DNA of 64,000 nt from Microbulbifer variabilis ATCC 700307 (GTDB lineage Bacteria; Pseudomonadota; Gammaproteobacteria; Pseudomonadales; Cellvibrionaceae), in the NCBI RefSeq assembly GCF_000380565.1, contig NZ_AQYJ01000026.1:434001-498000 (forward strand), given 5' to 3'. The position numbers and the translations under genes were made by a program. Every line of letters begins with the position of its first letter. Position 1 is the stretch's first letter. The notes beneath the pieces are model-generated. The model had not been told where the DNA came from. It saw only the letters and a list, made by a program, of their open reading frames with translations, and did not search any database. This document shows positions 38,435 through 48,129 of this stretch, one piece after another.

Positions 38435-40723
38435 TTAGAACTCGTAGAGAAGCTCCAGCCCCATAACACGCCCTTTATTGAGCGGAGTAAAGCTCGCACC
38501 AACCCCTCCCATAATAGGCGGCAGCTGAGTATTGTTACCCTCTGTCACTTCATCCAGCATATTCTTACCAAACATGGAGACAGTGAAACTGCCACTATCC
38601 GGTGTATAGCCAATACTGAAGTCCAGCATATCGACTTCGGACAACATTCCGCGATTATCATCGGTATAAGGCGCCGCATCCCGATGATTAAAGTTAACGC
38701 GGGAGGTCAAACTACCATAGGTGCCTAACTGCAGATCATGGACAAATCCGACACCATATGTCCATGGAGCTAGGCGAGGAATCTCAAGACCAAGGTCAGT
38801 GCCATCTACAACACCATCCCCATTGAGATCTCCCAGTACTTTGTCGTAGTCACCATCCACGTAGCCGACATTAAAAGTAAACAGCAGGTTCTCAGTTAGA
38901 ACCGCCATGGCCTCCAACTCAGCTCCCCGAATAGTGGCATCGGCGGTGTTACGGATTATCTGTGCAACACCAGTGAATGGATCAGGCAGGTTTTCCTCCC
39001 TCTGCATATCATCAATGGTGTTATGGAAAACCGCCATATTGGTCCGCAAACGTCCATCCAGCCAATCTACCTTGGCACCAATCTCAAAGCTACTTTGCTC
39101 TTCCTGATCAGTTACCTGAGGGGTATAGGGCCTACCGGTACTCGGATTAATACCTGCGTTGCGGAAGTTGTAACCACCACTGCGGAAGCCCTTGGTCCAG
39201 AACGTATACAGCTGGGTATCTTCAGATACAGTCCACTGCAGTCCAACCTTTGGCGTAAAGGCATTCCAGCTCTGGCTGTCCTCAAAGTCATAGGCCGCAC
39301 AGCCATCCAGAGTGCAGAAATTCAATGGAATTGAGGCAATTTTTGCATCTTTTTCTTCGCTCGAATAGCGTCCGCCCAAGGTCAGTACCCAGGCTTCATT
39401 CAGATCAATATCTGCCTGTGCAAAGATGCCATAGGTACTGTGATCCTGCTCTCCCCCCCCCGTTATACTAGTTTGCCCAAACTCTAACAGTCTGTTTTCA
39501 AGATAAGTTATATCCTGACTGAACCAGTACACTCCGGTTGTCAGGGCCGTGCGACCAAAACGCCCAGCATAGCGAAGCTCATTACTAAGCTGGCTCTGGT
39601 CCACACTGGAATCTGCATGGAAAAGAGTAACCGGTAGTGAATCAATATCGCCAATACCACGGGCCTCGTACTCACGCCAGGCGAGTATATTGGTGATGGT
39701 GCCATCGCCAAAGGCCACATCTTTATTGAACTCGGTAATTATCTGGCTCCACTCATCTTTCTGGTAGCCCTCTTCATCCTGAGCCACTTCAAATGAATCT
39801 TTGCCGTTATCCCAATCATCCACGCCAAATGCTGCAGCAAATATGGGCGCACTTGGTGCGAACTGCGGCCCCTCTAAAGTCTGAACCATGGTCGATTCGT
39901 AGCCGCGGTTTTGCGCCACCACGCCATCGGAATCCATGCGGCCGTGCTCCATGCGCACCAGCAACTCCGCGGTCTCGTCCAACTGGATACTAAAGCTTGG
40001 ACGAATAAACCAACTGTCGGAGGCTCCGGCATTATCATTGCCTGTTGCCACATTCTCGAACCAGCCCCGGTCATCATTGTAATAAACAGTCAGGCGACCA
40101 TTGACCGAATCCGCGATAGCTCCATTGATGGAACCTGCAGTTACTGTATCCAGGTTATCTGTAACCGAGACCTTGACTCGGGAAGAAAATTCTTCTGTTG
40201 GGCGTGCGGTCTTTATTACCACAGCACCACCGGTGACATTACGACCAAATAACAACCCCTGCGGGCCTCGTAAAACCTCAATACCTTCCAGGTCAAACAG
40301 GTCAGTAACAACACCCGCATTAACCCCCAGGTACATTCCATCAACAAAAACCCCAACAGTGGGGTCAATAGAGGGAATGGAGCTGTTAATTCCAAGCCCA
40401 CGCACAGTAAAGTTCGCGGTATTTTTGACGGTGCCCACATCCTCCAGTTGAACATTGGGCATTTTGAATGAAAGGCTTTGCAGATCTTTAGTATGCAAGG
40501 CCTCCAGCTGATCGCCGGAGTAGGCAGTTGCCGCTACCGGAACCTCCTGCAATATCTCCGCATCGGCGCGTTTACGTGCGGTGACTTGCACCTCTTCCAT
40601 AAGAGTACTAACCGAACCCTCAGCGGCAAAACTAGGGATTGCACCACTGGCTAACCAAAGAGTTGCTACTGAACAGGCGGAAAGCAGAGCAGTATGCTGC
40701 TTGAGTCTTGACGGACTTCCCAT
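38435..40723 (-). CDS. TonB-dependent outer membrane receptor
   Basis: A 762-residue receptor with signal peptide (about 1-34, ending SFA), TonB-box-like segment MEEVQVTARKR (about 42-52), plug domain (about 58-170; FTVRGLGIN, VDGMYLG, GIEVLRGPQGLLFGRN) and 22-strand beta-barrel ending in aromatic LLYEF. Residues 632-643 read DLNGDGVVDGTD, a calcium-loop-like pattern within a barrel loop. It belongs to the large marine/caulobacterial group annotated as iron-siderophore-like receptors; the substrate is unknown and no transporter or regulator gene adjoins it. Confidence 0.93.
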   Translation of the reverse strand: MGSPSRLKQHTALLSACSVATLWLASGAIPSFAAEGSVSTLMEEVQVTARKRADAEILQEVPVAATAYSGDQLEALHTKDLQSLSFKMPNVQLEDVGTVKNTANFTVRGLGINSSIPSIDPTVGVFVDGMYLGVNAGVVTDLFDLEGIEVLRGPQGLLFGRNVTGGAVVIKTARPTEEFSSRVKVSVTDNLDTVTAGSINGAIADSVNGRLTVYYNDDRGWFENVATGNDNAGASDSWFIRPSFSIQLDETAELLVRMEHGRMDSDGVVAQNRGYESTMVQTLEGPQFAPSAPIFAAAFGVDDWDNGKDSFEVAQDEEGYQKDEWSQIITEFNKDVAFGDGTITNILAWREYEARGIGDIDSLPVTLFHADSSVDQSQLSNELRYAGRFGRTALTTGVYWFSQDITYLENRLLEFGQTSITGGGEQDHSTYGIFAQADIDLNEAWVLTLGGRYSSEEKDAKIASIPLNFCTLDGCAAYDFEDSQSWNAFTPKVGLQWTVSEDTQLYTFWTKGFRSGGYNFRNAGINPSTGRPYTPQVTDQEEQSSFEIGAKVDWLDGRLRTNMAVFHNTIDDMQREENLPDPFTGVAQIIRNTADATIRGAELEAMAVLTENLLFTFNVGYVDGDYDKVLGDLNGDGVVDGTDLGLEIPRLAPWTYGVGFVHDLQLGTYGSLTSRVNFNHRDAAPYTDDNRGMLSEVDMLDFSIGYTPDSGSFTVSMFGKNMLDEVTEGNNTQLPPIMGGVGASFTPLNKGRVMGLELLYEF

Positions 40724-41397
40724 GTTTTCTCTCCATTGTTTTATTTTTTTTATCTACAACAACGGACTTATCGCAATCGGTACTACCTGGCCCCGCCGCT
40801 CTACTCTCTTATGAGATTCCGACTTTAACGGAGCTCCGATCTAAGACCGTGCTGATAAAGAGACACAGAATTTGCATGATTTCTGTGACGCAGACAGGTT
40901 ACAGGCTCATACCTCTGGGTGGAAGTCTATTTATCGTGGATAACGATAAAAATAACTCAATAAGTCTGGAAAGTTCGCTTTCAACAGAAAAATAAAAAAG
41001 TAACGGATATAAAAATTGCAAAACGCACTGTTTGAGTGCAAAAAATCTGTCTTGGGCTGCTAGCAGTCTTTTATAAATCGCACCCTCGATCGACCCTCTA
41101 TTAATAAAAATAGTAATAATCTGACATCCCTTGAAAATGCCAAAATAAAACAGCTCGCAATATGCACAGAAAACAATATCCATTGCCGCAGCGGATTAAA
41201 ACCAATCGGACAGACTAATTAGTCATATATTTAATTTACTTACCCTAAATAGTGAAAAGTTAAAAACTGGTACTTGTAGATATTTAACTAATACCCAAAA
41301 TTCATCGAGACTTATCTTAATTTGCCAAAGGATGTTAAGTACTGACCACTAAGTCCGGTTGTACTTTTGTAAATTTTATAAAGATTTTTTTGGATAA
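40724..41397. other. 674-base AT-rich gap between the TonB receptor and ftsH
   Basis: Contains the upstream region of the TonB receptor (minus) and the 3' side of ftsH (minus). The receptor's ATG is preceded on the minus strand by an AATGGAGAG ribosome binding site. The stretch is markedly AT-rich, especially 41080-41397. I see no credible gene, no strong terminator after ftsH and no named riboswitch; a regulatory leader is possible. Confidence 0.4.
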
Positions 41398-43359
41398 TTA
41401 GTGTGTTGATGAATCTGCATCATCCACTTGCGCAATGATCTTGTGCATTTCGCTCCCATCCAGAGTTTCATTTTCCAATAGAGCCTCCGCAAGCGCGTCC
41501 AATTGCCTGCGATGTTTCCTCAAAAGTTGCTCGACCTCTCGTTCTATGCCACTCACTAGAGCAATAATTTCATTATCGATAATTTCTGAAGTATGCTCAC
41601 TAAAATCCTTTTGCTGGGCCATCTCCTTGCCCAGGAATATATGTTCTTCTCCACGGCGAAAGGCCACCGGTCCCAATTTGTCACTCATTCCCCAGTGAGT
41701 AACCATATGGCGGGCCAGGCGCGTAGCCTGCTTCAAGTCCGATTCTGCTCCAGTGCTGACCTCACCAAAAACCACACGCTCAGCCAGCCTCCCCCCCAGC
41801 ATTACGCCGATGCGATCCTTCAGGTAACTGGTTCGCATATTGTGATGTTCCTCAGCAGGAATTTGTTCCGTTGCCCCAAGACTATGCCCGCGGGGAATGA
41901 TGGTGGCCTTTTCCAGGGGATCAGCATTGGGTAGCAGGCTAGCTACCAGTGCATGACCGGCTTCATGGTAGGCAACTGTTCTCTTATCATTTTCTCCCAT
42001 CACCATTTCCCGCTCGCCACCGAGCACTACTTTATCCCTGGCACGTAACAGACAATCCATGTCCACCGTTGACTTATTTTCCCTGCCAGCCAATAGGGCG
42101 GCCTCATTGATTAGGTTTTCCAGGTCTGCTCCGGCAAAGCCCGCAGTCAATGCAGCCAGGTGCTCCAAATCAACATCTTTATCAAGGGGAACTTCCCGCG
42201 AGTGAATTTGCAGTATCTCCTCCCGAGCCACTTTATCCGGCAAGTCCAGGGTAATCTTGCGGTCGAATCGCCCTGGGCGCAGGAGCGCGGCATCCAACAC
42301 GTCTGGCCGGTTGGTGGCTGCGACCACAACTACCGCTTCCTGGGGATCGAAGCCATCCATTTCTCCCAGTATCTGATTAAGGGTTTGTTCGCGCTCATCG
42401 TGCCCACCGCCAAGACCGGTCCCCCGTGCGCGCCCGACAGAGTCAATCTCATCAATAAAGATAATCGCGGGTGCCTCCTTCTTTGCATCGGCAAACATAT
42501 CCCTCACCCGCGATGCGCCGACACCAACAAACATCTCGATAAATTCTGAACCGCTGATACTGAAAAATGGAGCCTCACTTTCCCCCGCTAAGGCTTTGGC
42601 CATTAATGTCTTACCTGTGCCTGGAGGGCCCATCAGGAGTATGCCTTTGGGAATCTTCGCCCCAAGCTTGCGATAATGCTCCGGGTCTTTGAGGTAACCG
42701 GCTATTTCCTGCAGGTCTTTCTTGGCATTACTTAGACCCGCCACATCGTCAAAGGTCACTTGGGACTCACTGCGTTCATAGCGTTTAGCCGGAGAGCGTG
42801 CAAAGCCGAAAGGACTTCCAGGTGCAGCGCCACTCATACGCTCCTGCATACGTCGCCCTAACCAGATAAGTAGGCCAATTATTAAGATCCAGGGAAGAAG
42901 AAGAATAAGCAAGCGTTGTAAAATACCTCCCTGGGACGACTCCGCCTGGATTTCAACTTTCTGCTTTTCCAATAACGGAAGTAATTCAGGGTCCTGTACC
43001 GAGGGTATGGTAGTAATAAAACGCTGGGGCTCGCGAGGCTCCCCCTTCCTGCCTTGTTCAAGCTTTGCCTTGTTAGTGGGTTCTTTGAAAGTTCCAATAA
43101 TTCGTTCGCCCTCAAAAACCACAGTCGCAACCTTGCCCTCACTGACTGACTTCTTAAATTCACTGTAAGCAAGGGGCTCCTTAGGACTACCGAAGCGACC
43201 ATTGGAGCAATATTGAAAGGTCATAATGACCAGAAAGATCAGGACCAAGTACTGCAACCAACTTAGAGGACTCTGTTGGAGGGGTTTACTTGAGAGAGGG
43301 GATTGCGGGTCCTCTGGCGGCAGCTTTTGCCCTTTATCCTGGTCGTCTGCCATTGCCAT
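41398..43359 (-). CDS. FtsH-type ATP-dependent zinc metalloprotease (divergent paralogue)
   Basis: A membrane AAA protease, 653 residues. Transmembrane helices lie near 33-49 and 148-168 with a periplasmic segment between. The AAA domain has Walker A GPPGTGKT (about 242-249), Walker B IIFIDEID and the second region of homology [20 protein letters not shown]. The zinc site is HEAGH (about 465-469). A charged 30-residue cytosolic N-terminus and [14 protein letters not shown], in place of the LGVTMFLPEED-like stretch of E. coli, suggest a second FtsH, not the canonical rlmE-linked one. Confidence 0.9.
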   Translation of the reverse strand: MAMADDQDKGQKLPPEDPQSPLSSKPLQQSPLSWLQYLVLIFLVIMTFQYCSNGRFGSPKEPLAYSEFKKSVSEGKVATVVFEGERIIGTFKEPTNKAKLEQGRKGEPREPQRFITTIPSVQDPELLPLLEKQKVEIQAESSQGGILQRLLILLLPWILIIGLLIWLGRRMQERMSGAAPGSPFGFARSPAKRYERSESQVTFDDVAGLSNAKKDLQEIAGYLKDPEHYRKLGAKIPKGILLMGPPGTGKTLMAKALAGESEAPFFSISGSEFIEMFVGVGASRVRDMFADAKKEAPAIIFIDEIDSVGRARGTGLGGGHDEREQTLNQILGEMDGFDPQEAVVVVAATNRPDVLDAALLRPGRFDRKITLDLPDKVAREEILQIHSREVPLDKDVDLEHLAALTAGFAGADLENLINEAALLAGRENKSTVDMDCLLRARDKVVLGGEREMVMGENDKRTVAYHEAGHALVASLLPNADPLEKATIIPRGHSLGATEQIPAEEHHNMRTSYLKDRIGVMLGGRLAERVVFGEVSTGAESDLKQATRLARHMVTHWGMSDKLGPVAFRRGEEHIFLGKEMAQQKDFSEHTSEIIDNEIIALVSGIEREVEQLLRKHRRQLDALAEALLENETLDGSEMHKIIAQVDDADSSTH

Positions 43360-43688
43360 AGGATCTCACTAAATCTGGGACGGACAACTTCCTAAACTGA
43401 AGCAACCACCATAGTCTGGAGCACTAAGTATAGTTCCCCGCCAGCAAAGGCGGATGTAAGTACCCTCCCCCGCAAGTCCAAAGATTGTTACTTACAGGCG
43501 TCGGAGCAACTATTTTTAAAATAGGGCTTGCAAACTCCCTAACCACGCGGCAGAATGCGCGCCCTATCGATCTTCGAAGTCACTTCCTAGAGAGCGAAGA
43601 AGTTCGGTAAGCTGCGGATTTTTAAGGAGTTTTCCTTAAAAATTAGTTGACTTAACAGGATCAACTGACTATAGTTCGCAACCACAAC
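43360..43688. promoter_or_regulatory. ftsH/tRNA-Arg divergent upstream region
   Basis: Holds a strong tRNA promoter: TTGACT (43647-43652), 17-base spacer, TATAGT (43670-43675), with the tRNA starting 14 bases later. Just upstream is a perfect AT-rich palindrome, TTTTTAAGGA with TCCTTAAAAA (43619-43642, 4-base loop). On the minus side TATACT (43433-43428) may be the ftsH -10, but no good -35 was found. Confidence 0.65.
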
Positions 43689-43765
43689 GCGCTCGTAGCT
43701 CAGCTGGATAGAGTACCTGGCTACGAACCAGGCGGTCGGAGGTTCGAATCCTCCCGAGCGCGCCA
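43689..43765 (+). tRNA. tRNA-Arg (anticodon ACG)
   Basis: A complete cloverleaf of 77 bases with encoded CCA. The acceptor GCGCTCG pairs with CGAGCGC, discriminator G. The anticodon arm is CCTGG-CTACGAA-CCAGG with ACG at 43723-43725; A34 would be edited to inosine to read CGU, CGC and CGA. The T-arm is GGAGG-TTCGAAT-CCTCC. It has its own consensus promoter and a strong terminator. Confidence 0.97.
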
Positions 43766-43771
43766 TACAAG

Positions 43772-43805
43772 AGGGCTTATATCGCAAGATATAAGCCCTT
43801 TTTCT
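43772..43805 (+). terminator. Intrinsic terminator of tRNA-Arg
   Basis: A perfect 12-bp stem, AGGGCTTATATC with GATATAAGCCCT, closed by a GCAA tetraloop and followed by TTTTTCTTTTC. It starts six bases after the tRNA CCA. Confidence 0.95.
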
Positions 43806-43970
43806 TTTCTCTGATGCTGCATCCAAGCCCAAGTAAGCGCTCGCCTCCCCAACCTTTCCTATTGAGTTCAGTGCCTAGCACTAAAAACCCAGCACGAAGC
43901 TATCGTATAAAGTCACAGAATTTATAATGAGACCACCCATTAACGTAGAGACCTGTAGCTGCAAATAGCA

Positions 43971-44795
43971 ATGGCAAATATCAGAAACATCGACCTAAAC
44001 CTACTCAGGGCCTTTGATACTCTGATGGACGAACGCAATGTATCCCGCGCGGCTGAACGGTTATCCGTTACCCAGCCAGCCGTTAGCGGCATGCTCACCA
44101 GATTGCGCAACAGCCTCAATGACCCTCTCTTTACTCGTTCGCAACATGGCATCAACCCCACCCCTCGGGCACTGGAACTGGCAGATCCGGTTAAGAAAAT
44201 TCTAAGTGAAATAGGGAGCACCATGGCGTTTTCCATTGCGGCCACCGACTACGCACTAAAGGCAGTCGTCACACCACTAATCTACGCCCTACAGGAAGAA
44301 GCTCCAGATATTCAAATCTCAATCCAGCCAATAAATGATGTGCAACTGTTTGCCCTAATGGAGCGGGGTCAGCTGGACTTGGCAATCACTACGCCCGATG
44401 CCGCGCATAAGGAGCTACGAGCAAAAACACTATTCGAGGAAAGCTATATCTGCATTATGGCAGACGGTCACCCAATGGCCGGCAAAAAACTGACTGTAGG
44501 TAATTTCTGTAGCATGAAACATGGAATAGTTTCCTTTTCCGGCAACGCTTTCCACGGAGTTACCGACACTGTTCTGGATTCCCTGGGCAGACACCGACAC
44601 GTTTCGATCTCTGTCCCCAATTTTTTATCTTTGATAGAAGTCCTGAAAAACTGTGAACTATGTGCAGTAGTTCCAAGGAAACTCATAATCGGCATTGATG
44701 GTCTTGCAACAGCTGAACTGCCATTTGATATTCCAGGATTCAGCAAAATAATGGCCTGGCATGAACGTACCCACTATAGCCCTGCACATATTTGA
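43971..44795 (+). CDS. LysR-family regulator, shortened
   Basis: 274 residues, against about 300 usual. The N-terminal winged helix is complete (DLNLLRAFDTLMDERNVSRA, RLSVTQPAVSGML), of the NodD/PcpR-like branch. The linker runs LSEIGSTM directly into AFSIAATDYAL; relatives have about 15-20 more residues here (FDPATA...RTFRIAATDY-like), suggesting an in-frame deletion. The C-terminus stops at HERTHYSPAHI, earlier than the usual WLR-type end. It may be a degenerate regulator. No divergently transcribed target adjoins it. Confidence 0.85.
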   Translation: MANIRNIDLNLLRAFDTLMDERNVSRAAERLSVTQPAVSGMLTRLRNSLNDPLFTRSQHGINPTPRALELADPVKKILSEIGSTMAFSIAATDYALKAVVTPLIYALQEEAPDIQISIQPINDVQLFALMERGQLDLAITTPDAAHKELRAKTLFEESYICIMADGHPMAGKKLTVGNFCSMKHGIVSFSGNAFHGVTDTVLDSLGRHRHVSISVPNFLSLIEVLKNCELCAVVPRKLIIGIDGLATAELPFDIPGFSKIMAWHERTHYSPAHI

Positions 44796-44992
44796 ATCAG
44801 GGAAAAAGTTTATCAATTATGTAGTGAGGAGTCTTAGTTAACAATAATGTTCAGGGTAAGAGTTCGGGTTGACCACAATCTCGCTACTTGTCTGCTTTGA
44901 CCCGTACTGACAATCCACTCGCCCATAAAAAGTGCGCTATAAAAGAGTCAATTTAAAGATTGATGTCAGGGTTAATAGGAGAGCTACAGAAA

Positions 44993-45361
44993 ATGACCAA
45001 TCCCGCACCAGGATTTAAAGAGAACCCCTACCACAAAGTAGAGATTTCACCACTAAATAGAAAGGTGCAAATACACTCTCAGGGGGTAACAATAGCATCG
45101 ACAGATAAAGCACTCTCTGTAAAAGAATCCGGCCTACCTGAAGTCTTTTATATTCCATTTGACGACGTAAAACAGAAAATGCTAATAGAAAGCAAAACTA
45201 CCAGCTACTGCCCATTTAAAGGCCAAGCCAGCTACTGGTCAATTCAGGTTGATAGTAACAACATTAGCGATGCTGCTTGGCAATATAAAGATCCGTATGA
45301 TGAATGCCGTTTCCTTAAAGGGCATATCGCTTTTTATTCCAGCAAAGTGGACATAATTTAA
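44993..45361 (+). CDS. DUF427 family protein
   Basis: A 122-residue protein of the DUF427 fold (NPYHKVEISPLNRKVQIHSQGV, SVKESGLPEVFYIPFDDV, SYCPFKGQASYWSI). The start at 44993 is preferred over 44960 because AGGAGA precedes it and the family begins near NPAPGF. Function is unknown. AT-richer than the core genes. It is monocistronic as far as can be seen. Confidence 0.88.
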   Translation: MTNPAPGFKENPYHKVEISPLNRKVQIHSQGVTIASTDKALSVKESGLPEVFYIPFDDVKQKMLIESKTTSYCPFKGQASYWSIQVDSNNISDAAWQYKDPYDECRFLKGHIAFYSSKVDII

Positions 45362-45440
45362 AACTAACAGCCACAAACGGATAAACAAATGAGAAAATTT
45401 GAAACTATTTTCATAACAAGATAAAAAATAGTATTAACCT

Positions 45441-45463
45441 AAAAAAGACCGGGATGATCCCGG
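45441..45463 (-). terminator. Intrinsic terminator of the orphan solute-binding protein gene
   Basis: On the minus strand CCGGGA and TCCCGG form a stem with a 3-base loop (45449-45463), followed by TCTTTTTT. It lies 45 bases past the stop codon. Confidence 0.8.
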
Positions 45464-45508
45464 CCCTTCATGTATATATTACCAGCAAAAAGTAATTTGG
45501 CCTGTCAA

Positions 45509-46273
45509 TTACTTACAGATATCCTGCTTCTGCACCACATCGTACTTTTTCAATAACTCCTTGTAGCGGCTAGTACGACACAACTCTGCCAATCCACGAT
45601 TAAAATCATCTCGTACCTTTTGATCTCGGAACCCCACACGGAAATCTGTCATTAGGGGAAAAATCTGGAAAAGGTTGACCTGATCCATTTTGTGCCCCAT
45701 TTTATTACTGAAAAACTTGAACAGCTCCATATCCACAACCGCCACCACATCTTTCATTTTCCAAAACTGTGCAACCAGGTCGGGGGCAGTTGGCGCCTGA
45801 ATAATATTCTGACGTTGCGTTCCGTTCGGACCATACATATTTTTAAACTCAGGCCCCAAATCCATTGGAGCACCTTGCCAGGTAATTACCTTCTTACCAG
45901 CAAGGTCCGCAATGCTGTCAATCTTCATTTTATCGCTGGCTTTGGTAATGGCGTAATTGGCAAAGCTGATCATATTGTTGGAATAAAAAAGATCATCGTC
46001 TTTTTTCATCACATTGACCGCCGCCTGTACTTTGCCCTGCTCCAGAGCCGGAGCGGTTTCCGCAAACCCCATCTGGACAAATTCCAAGGAGTATCCCGGA
46101 AGTGCCTCCCGCACAATATCTATTTCCAGGCCACTGGTAGCATTATTGATCACATAAGGCGGAGCATCGCCGGCAATCGCCACTTTCAGAGGCGTACCGC
46201 CCGACTGGGCTATCGCTTGGAGCAGGACACCGAATATCAATATGGGAGCAGCAATTAGGGAACGCATACGCAT
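45509..46273 (-). CDS. Orphan periplasmic amino-acid-type solute-binding protein
   Basis: A family-3 extracellular solute-binding protein, 254 residues, with a signal peptide ending near AIAQ. ATG 46273 follows GGAG at 6-base spacing; a GTG at 46285 would include the ribosome binding site. The core has KVAIAGDAPPYVINNATSG, then DIVREALPGY and DLAGKKVITWQGAP. It ends with CRTSRYKELLKKYDV. No permease or ATPase gene is adjacent, so it may serve a distant ABC transporter, act as a sensor partner, or be a periplasmic enzyme-like protein. Confidence 0.87.
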   Translation of the reverse strand: MRMRSLIAAPILIFGVLLQAIAQSGGTPLKVAIAGDAPPYVINNATSGLEIDIVREALPGYSLEFVQMGFAETAPALEQGKVQAAVNVMKKDDDLFYSNNMISFANYAITKASDKMKIDSIADLAGKKVITWQGAPMDLGPEFKNMYGPNGTQRQNIIQAPTAPDLVAQFWKMKDVVAVVDMELFKFFSNKMGHKMDQVNLFQIFPLMTDFRVGFRDQKVRDDFNRGLAELCRTSRYKELLKKYDVVQKQDICK

Positions 46274-46584
46274 AAATATCTCCACAGTGATAGAAAAATC
46301 ACCCTGACGTCATAAGTGTTGGCACCTTAAGGCCATTTTTCAAGTCGCTGCAATCAACTAAATGGTAAAACTTTAATAACCAAGAGGCTTGAAAGAAGCG
46401 CCTAACTCCCCAATTCTGAAATTATTGAAACAGAAACCGAAAAACAGATAGAAATCACCTGAATCTTAACCAAAGGTCTATTTCTCAGGCAGACTGTAAG
46501 GTCAAACTTGCAAAGTGTATGAGTTGGGATACCCAATAATTGCAAGAAAATCCACGAGGTTAAATCCAGAAAGGGAACTGCGGA
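46274..46584. other. 311-base gap upstream of the solute-binding protein
   Basis: Divergent upstream region for the solute-binding protein (minus) and the NTF2-like gene (plus). It contains an inverted repeat GTGAT-N6-ATCAC (46287-46302) and a perfect 8-bp palindrome TGACGTCA (46305-46312) just upstream of the minus-strand gene. No gene is visible; operator function is inferred. Confidence 0.4.
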
Positions 46585-47004
46585 ATGATGTCCGATATAG
46601 AGCTGTTGATTGAGTACGAAACCGCCTTACACTGTGCAGGAATCCGTAGAAATCGGACAATAGTGGAGAAGCTATTAAACCCAGCTTTTTATGAGGTAGG
46701 GAAGTCTGGGCGCAGTTTTGACCTCAACTCGATAATTACACTGATGCAATCCAAAGAAAGTAGCGAGGGGGAAATCCACAGCCAGGATTACCACTGTACA
46801 GCACTCTCTGAATCTGTACGACTGCTACTTTATCGCAGCGCTCACCGCCATCAACAGGGTAACTATTCAGACTTCTGCAAGCGTTCCTCTATTTGGGTAC
46901 TCAATAATGATCAATGGCAAATGATTTACCATCAAGGCACTCGTTGTGAAGCTTTTGAAATTGGCGAGAATATCTCCACCAAACGGTCAGCAATAAATCT
47001 ATGA
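46585..47004 (+). CDS. DUF4440/NTF2-like protein
   Basis: 139 residues resembling the DUF4440 group of the NTF2-like (SnoaL) fold. Features are an N-terminal helix (LIEYETALH), LLNPAFYEVGKSGRSFD, HCTALSESVRLLLYRSAHRH and a final strand WVLNNDQWQMIYHQGT. The family contains small ligand-binding or ketosteroid-isomerase-like proteins with no common function. The stop codon overlaps the start of the mtfA-like gene by four bases, so the two are translationally coupled. Confidence 0.82.
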   Translation: MMSDIELLIEYETALHCAGIRRNRTIVEKLLNPAFYEVGKSGRSFDLNSIITLMQSKESSEGEIHSQDYHCTALSESVRLLLYRSAHRHQQGNYSDFCKRSSIWVLNNDQWQMIYHQGTRCEAFEIGENISTKRSAINL

Positions 47005-47858
47005 GCGCTTTTATCATTGTTATCCTGCTCGCCCTAGCAGTTTGGTTTGTGCCCCACTTCTATCGCCGCTGGCGTATCAGACACCGTCGCTCACAAGCAC
47101 TCACTCCGGAACAATTGCAGCTGGTTCGTGAGATGCTCCCCCTATATCGCTACCTAAATGCCGACCAGCAACAAGAACTGCGTGGTAATATTGCACTCTT
47201 TCTACACGATAAGGAATTTGTCGGTTGTGATGGCCTGCAGGTTACCGAGCAAATGAGAGTTGCAATCGCCGCTCATGCCTGCCTGCTGCTGCTAGGGCGT
47301 AAGAATGAATGCTACCCTAACTTGTACAGTTTACTGCTTTATCCGGATACCTATGTCGCTCACGAGACCCGCAGGGAAGGCTTTATAGAAACAGCCAAGC
47401 GCAGTGCTCGGGAAGGCGAGGCCCACTACCGAGGACCAGTTGTACTTTCCTGGGGAGACCTGGAAGAAGACTTGCAATTTCCTCAACGAGGACACAATGT
47501 TGCTCTGCATGAATTCGCCCACAAGGTAGATGAGGAAGATGGTTTCTTTGATGGTCGCCCTCTATTTGAAAAAGTAGACGAAGGGGCCAACTGGGCCGAG
47601 GTAATGAGCCGGGAGTTTCATCGCCTCCGGCAAAGAGCCGAGTATGGCCAAATCCCGGGAGATACCCCCTCTGTGCTGGATTTATACGGCGCTCAATCTC
47701 CAGCCGAATTTTTTGCGGTAGCAACTGAAAGCTTCTACACGGTTCCCATCGCCATGAGGGCGTTACACCCTGAACTTTACGCAGAACTAAGCCGGTTCTA
47801 CCGGCTGGATCCCGCCTTTCTTCTTAGTGGAAAAAGTGCAGTGACTCCAGGCTTATAA
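47001..47858 (+). CDS. mtfA: MtfA-type zinc peptidase (M90)
   Basis: 285 residues with an N-terminal membrane helix (2-18) and then the MtfA peptidase domain. In E. coli MtfA binds the repressor Mlc and is a zinc aminopeptidase. The zinc-binding HEFAH is at 170-174 (ALHEFAHKVDEEDG) and the third ligand Glu is at about 236 in SPAEFFAVATESFY. PVVLSWGDLEEDL is also typical. The start overlaps the NTF2-like gene. The membrane anchor is a difference from cytosolic E. coli MtfA. Confidence 0.92.
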   Translation: MSAFIIVILLALAVWFVPHFYRRWRIRHRRSQALTPEQLQLVREMLPLYRYLNADQQQELRGNIALFLHDKEFVGCDGLQVTEQMRVAIAAHACLLLLGRKNECYPNLYSLLLYPDTYVAHETRREGFIETAKRSAREGEAHYRGPVVLSWGDLEEDLQFPQRGHNVALHEFAHKVDEEDGFFDGRPLFEKVDEGANWAEVMSREFHRLRQRAEYGQIPGDTPSVLDLYGAQSPAEFFAVATESFYTVPIAMRALHPELYAELSRFYRLDPAFLLSGKSAVTPGL

Positions 47859-48129
47859 ACCCCTAGAAAGCCACCTAGAAGCACAATAGAAACTGAACAT
47901 GTAAATATTTAGAGTATTTACTTACTTATAGTCAAAACTTCCGCAACGACTACTTATACACACTTTTTCCTGTTAATGTGAAGCTAATTTCTTCCAGTAT
48001 TAAAAAAGAGAGAAGAGATTATTTACGACTAACAAGGATGGAAAATCTACTACCCAGTGCTCCAGCCCAGTGCTTCAGAAAGTACCGAGAATAGATCCAT
48101 ATCTGTATTACTTATAGGGAAAAATCATA

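Noticed and set aside
43689..43765. tRNA-Arg as an active integration site
   Set aside because: No integrase gene and no second copy of the tRNA 3' end was found in the window.
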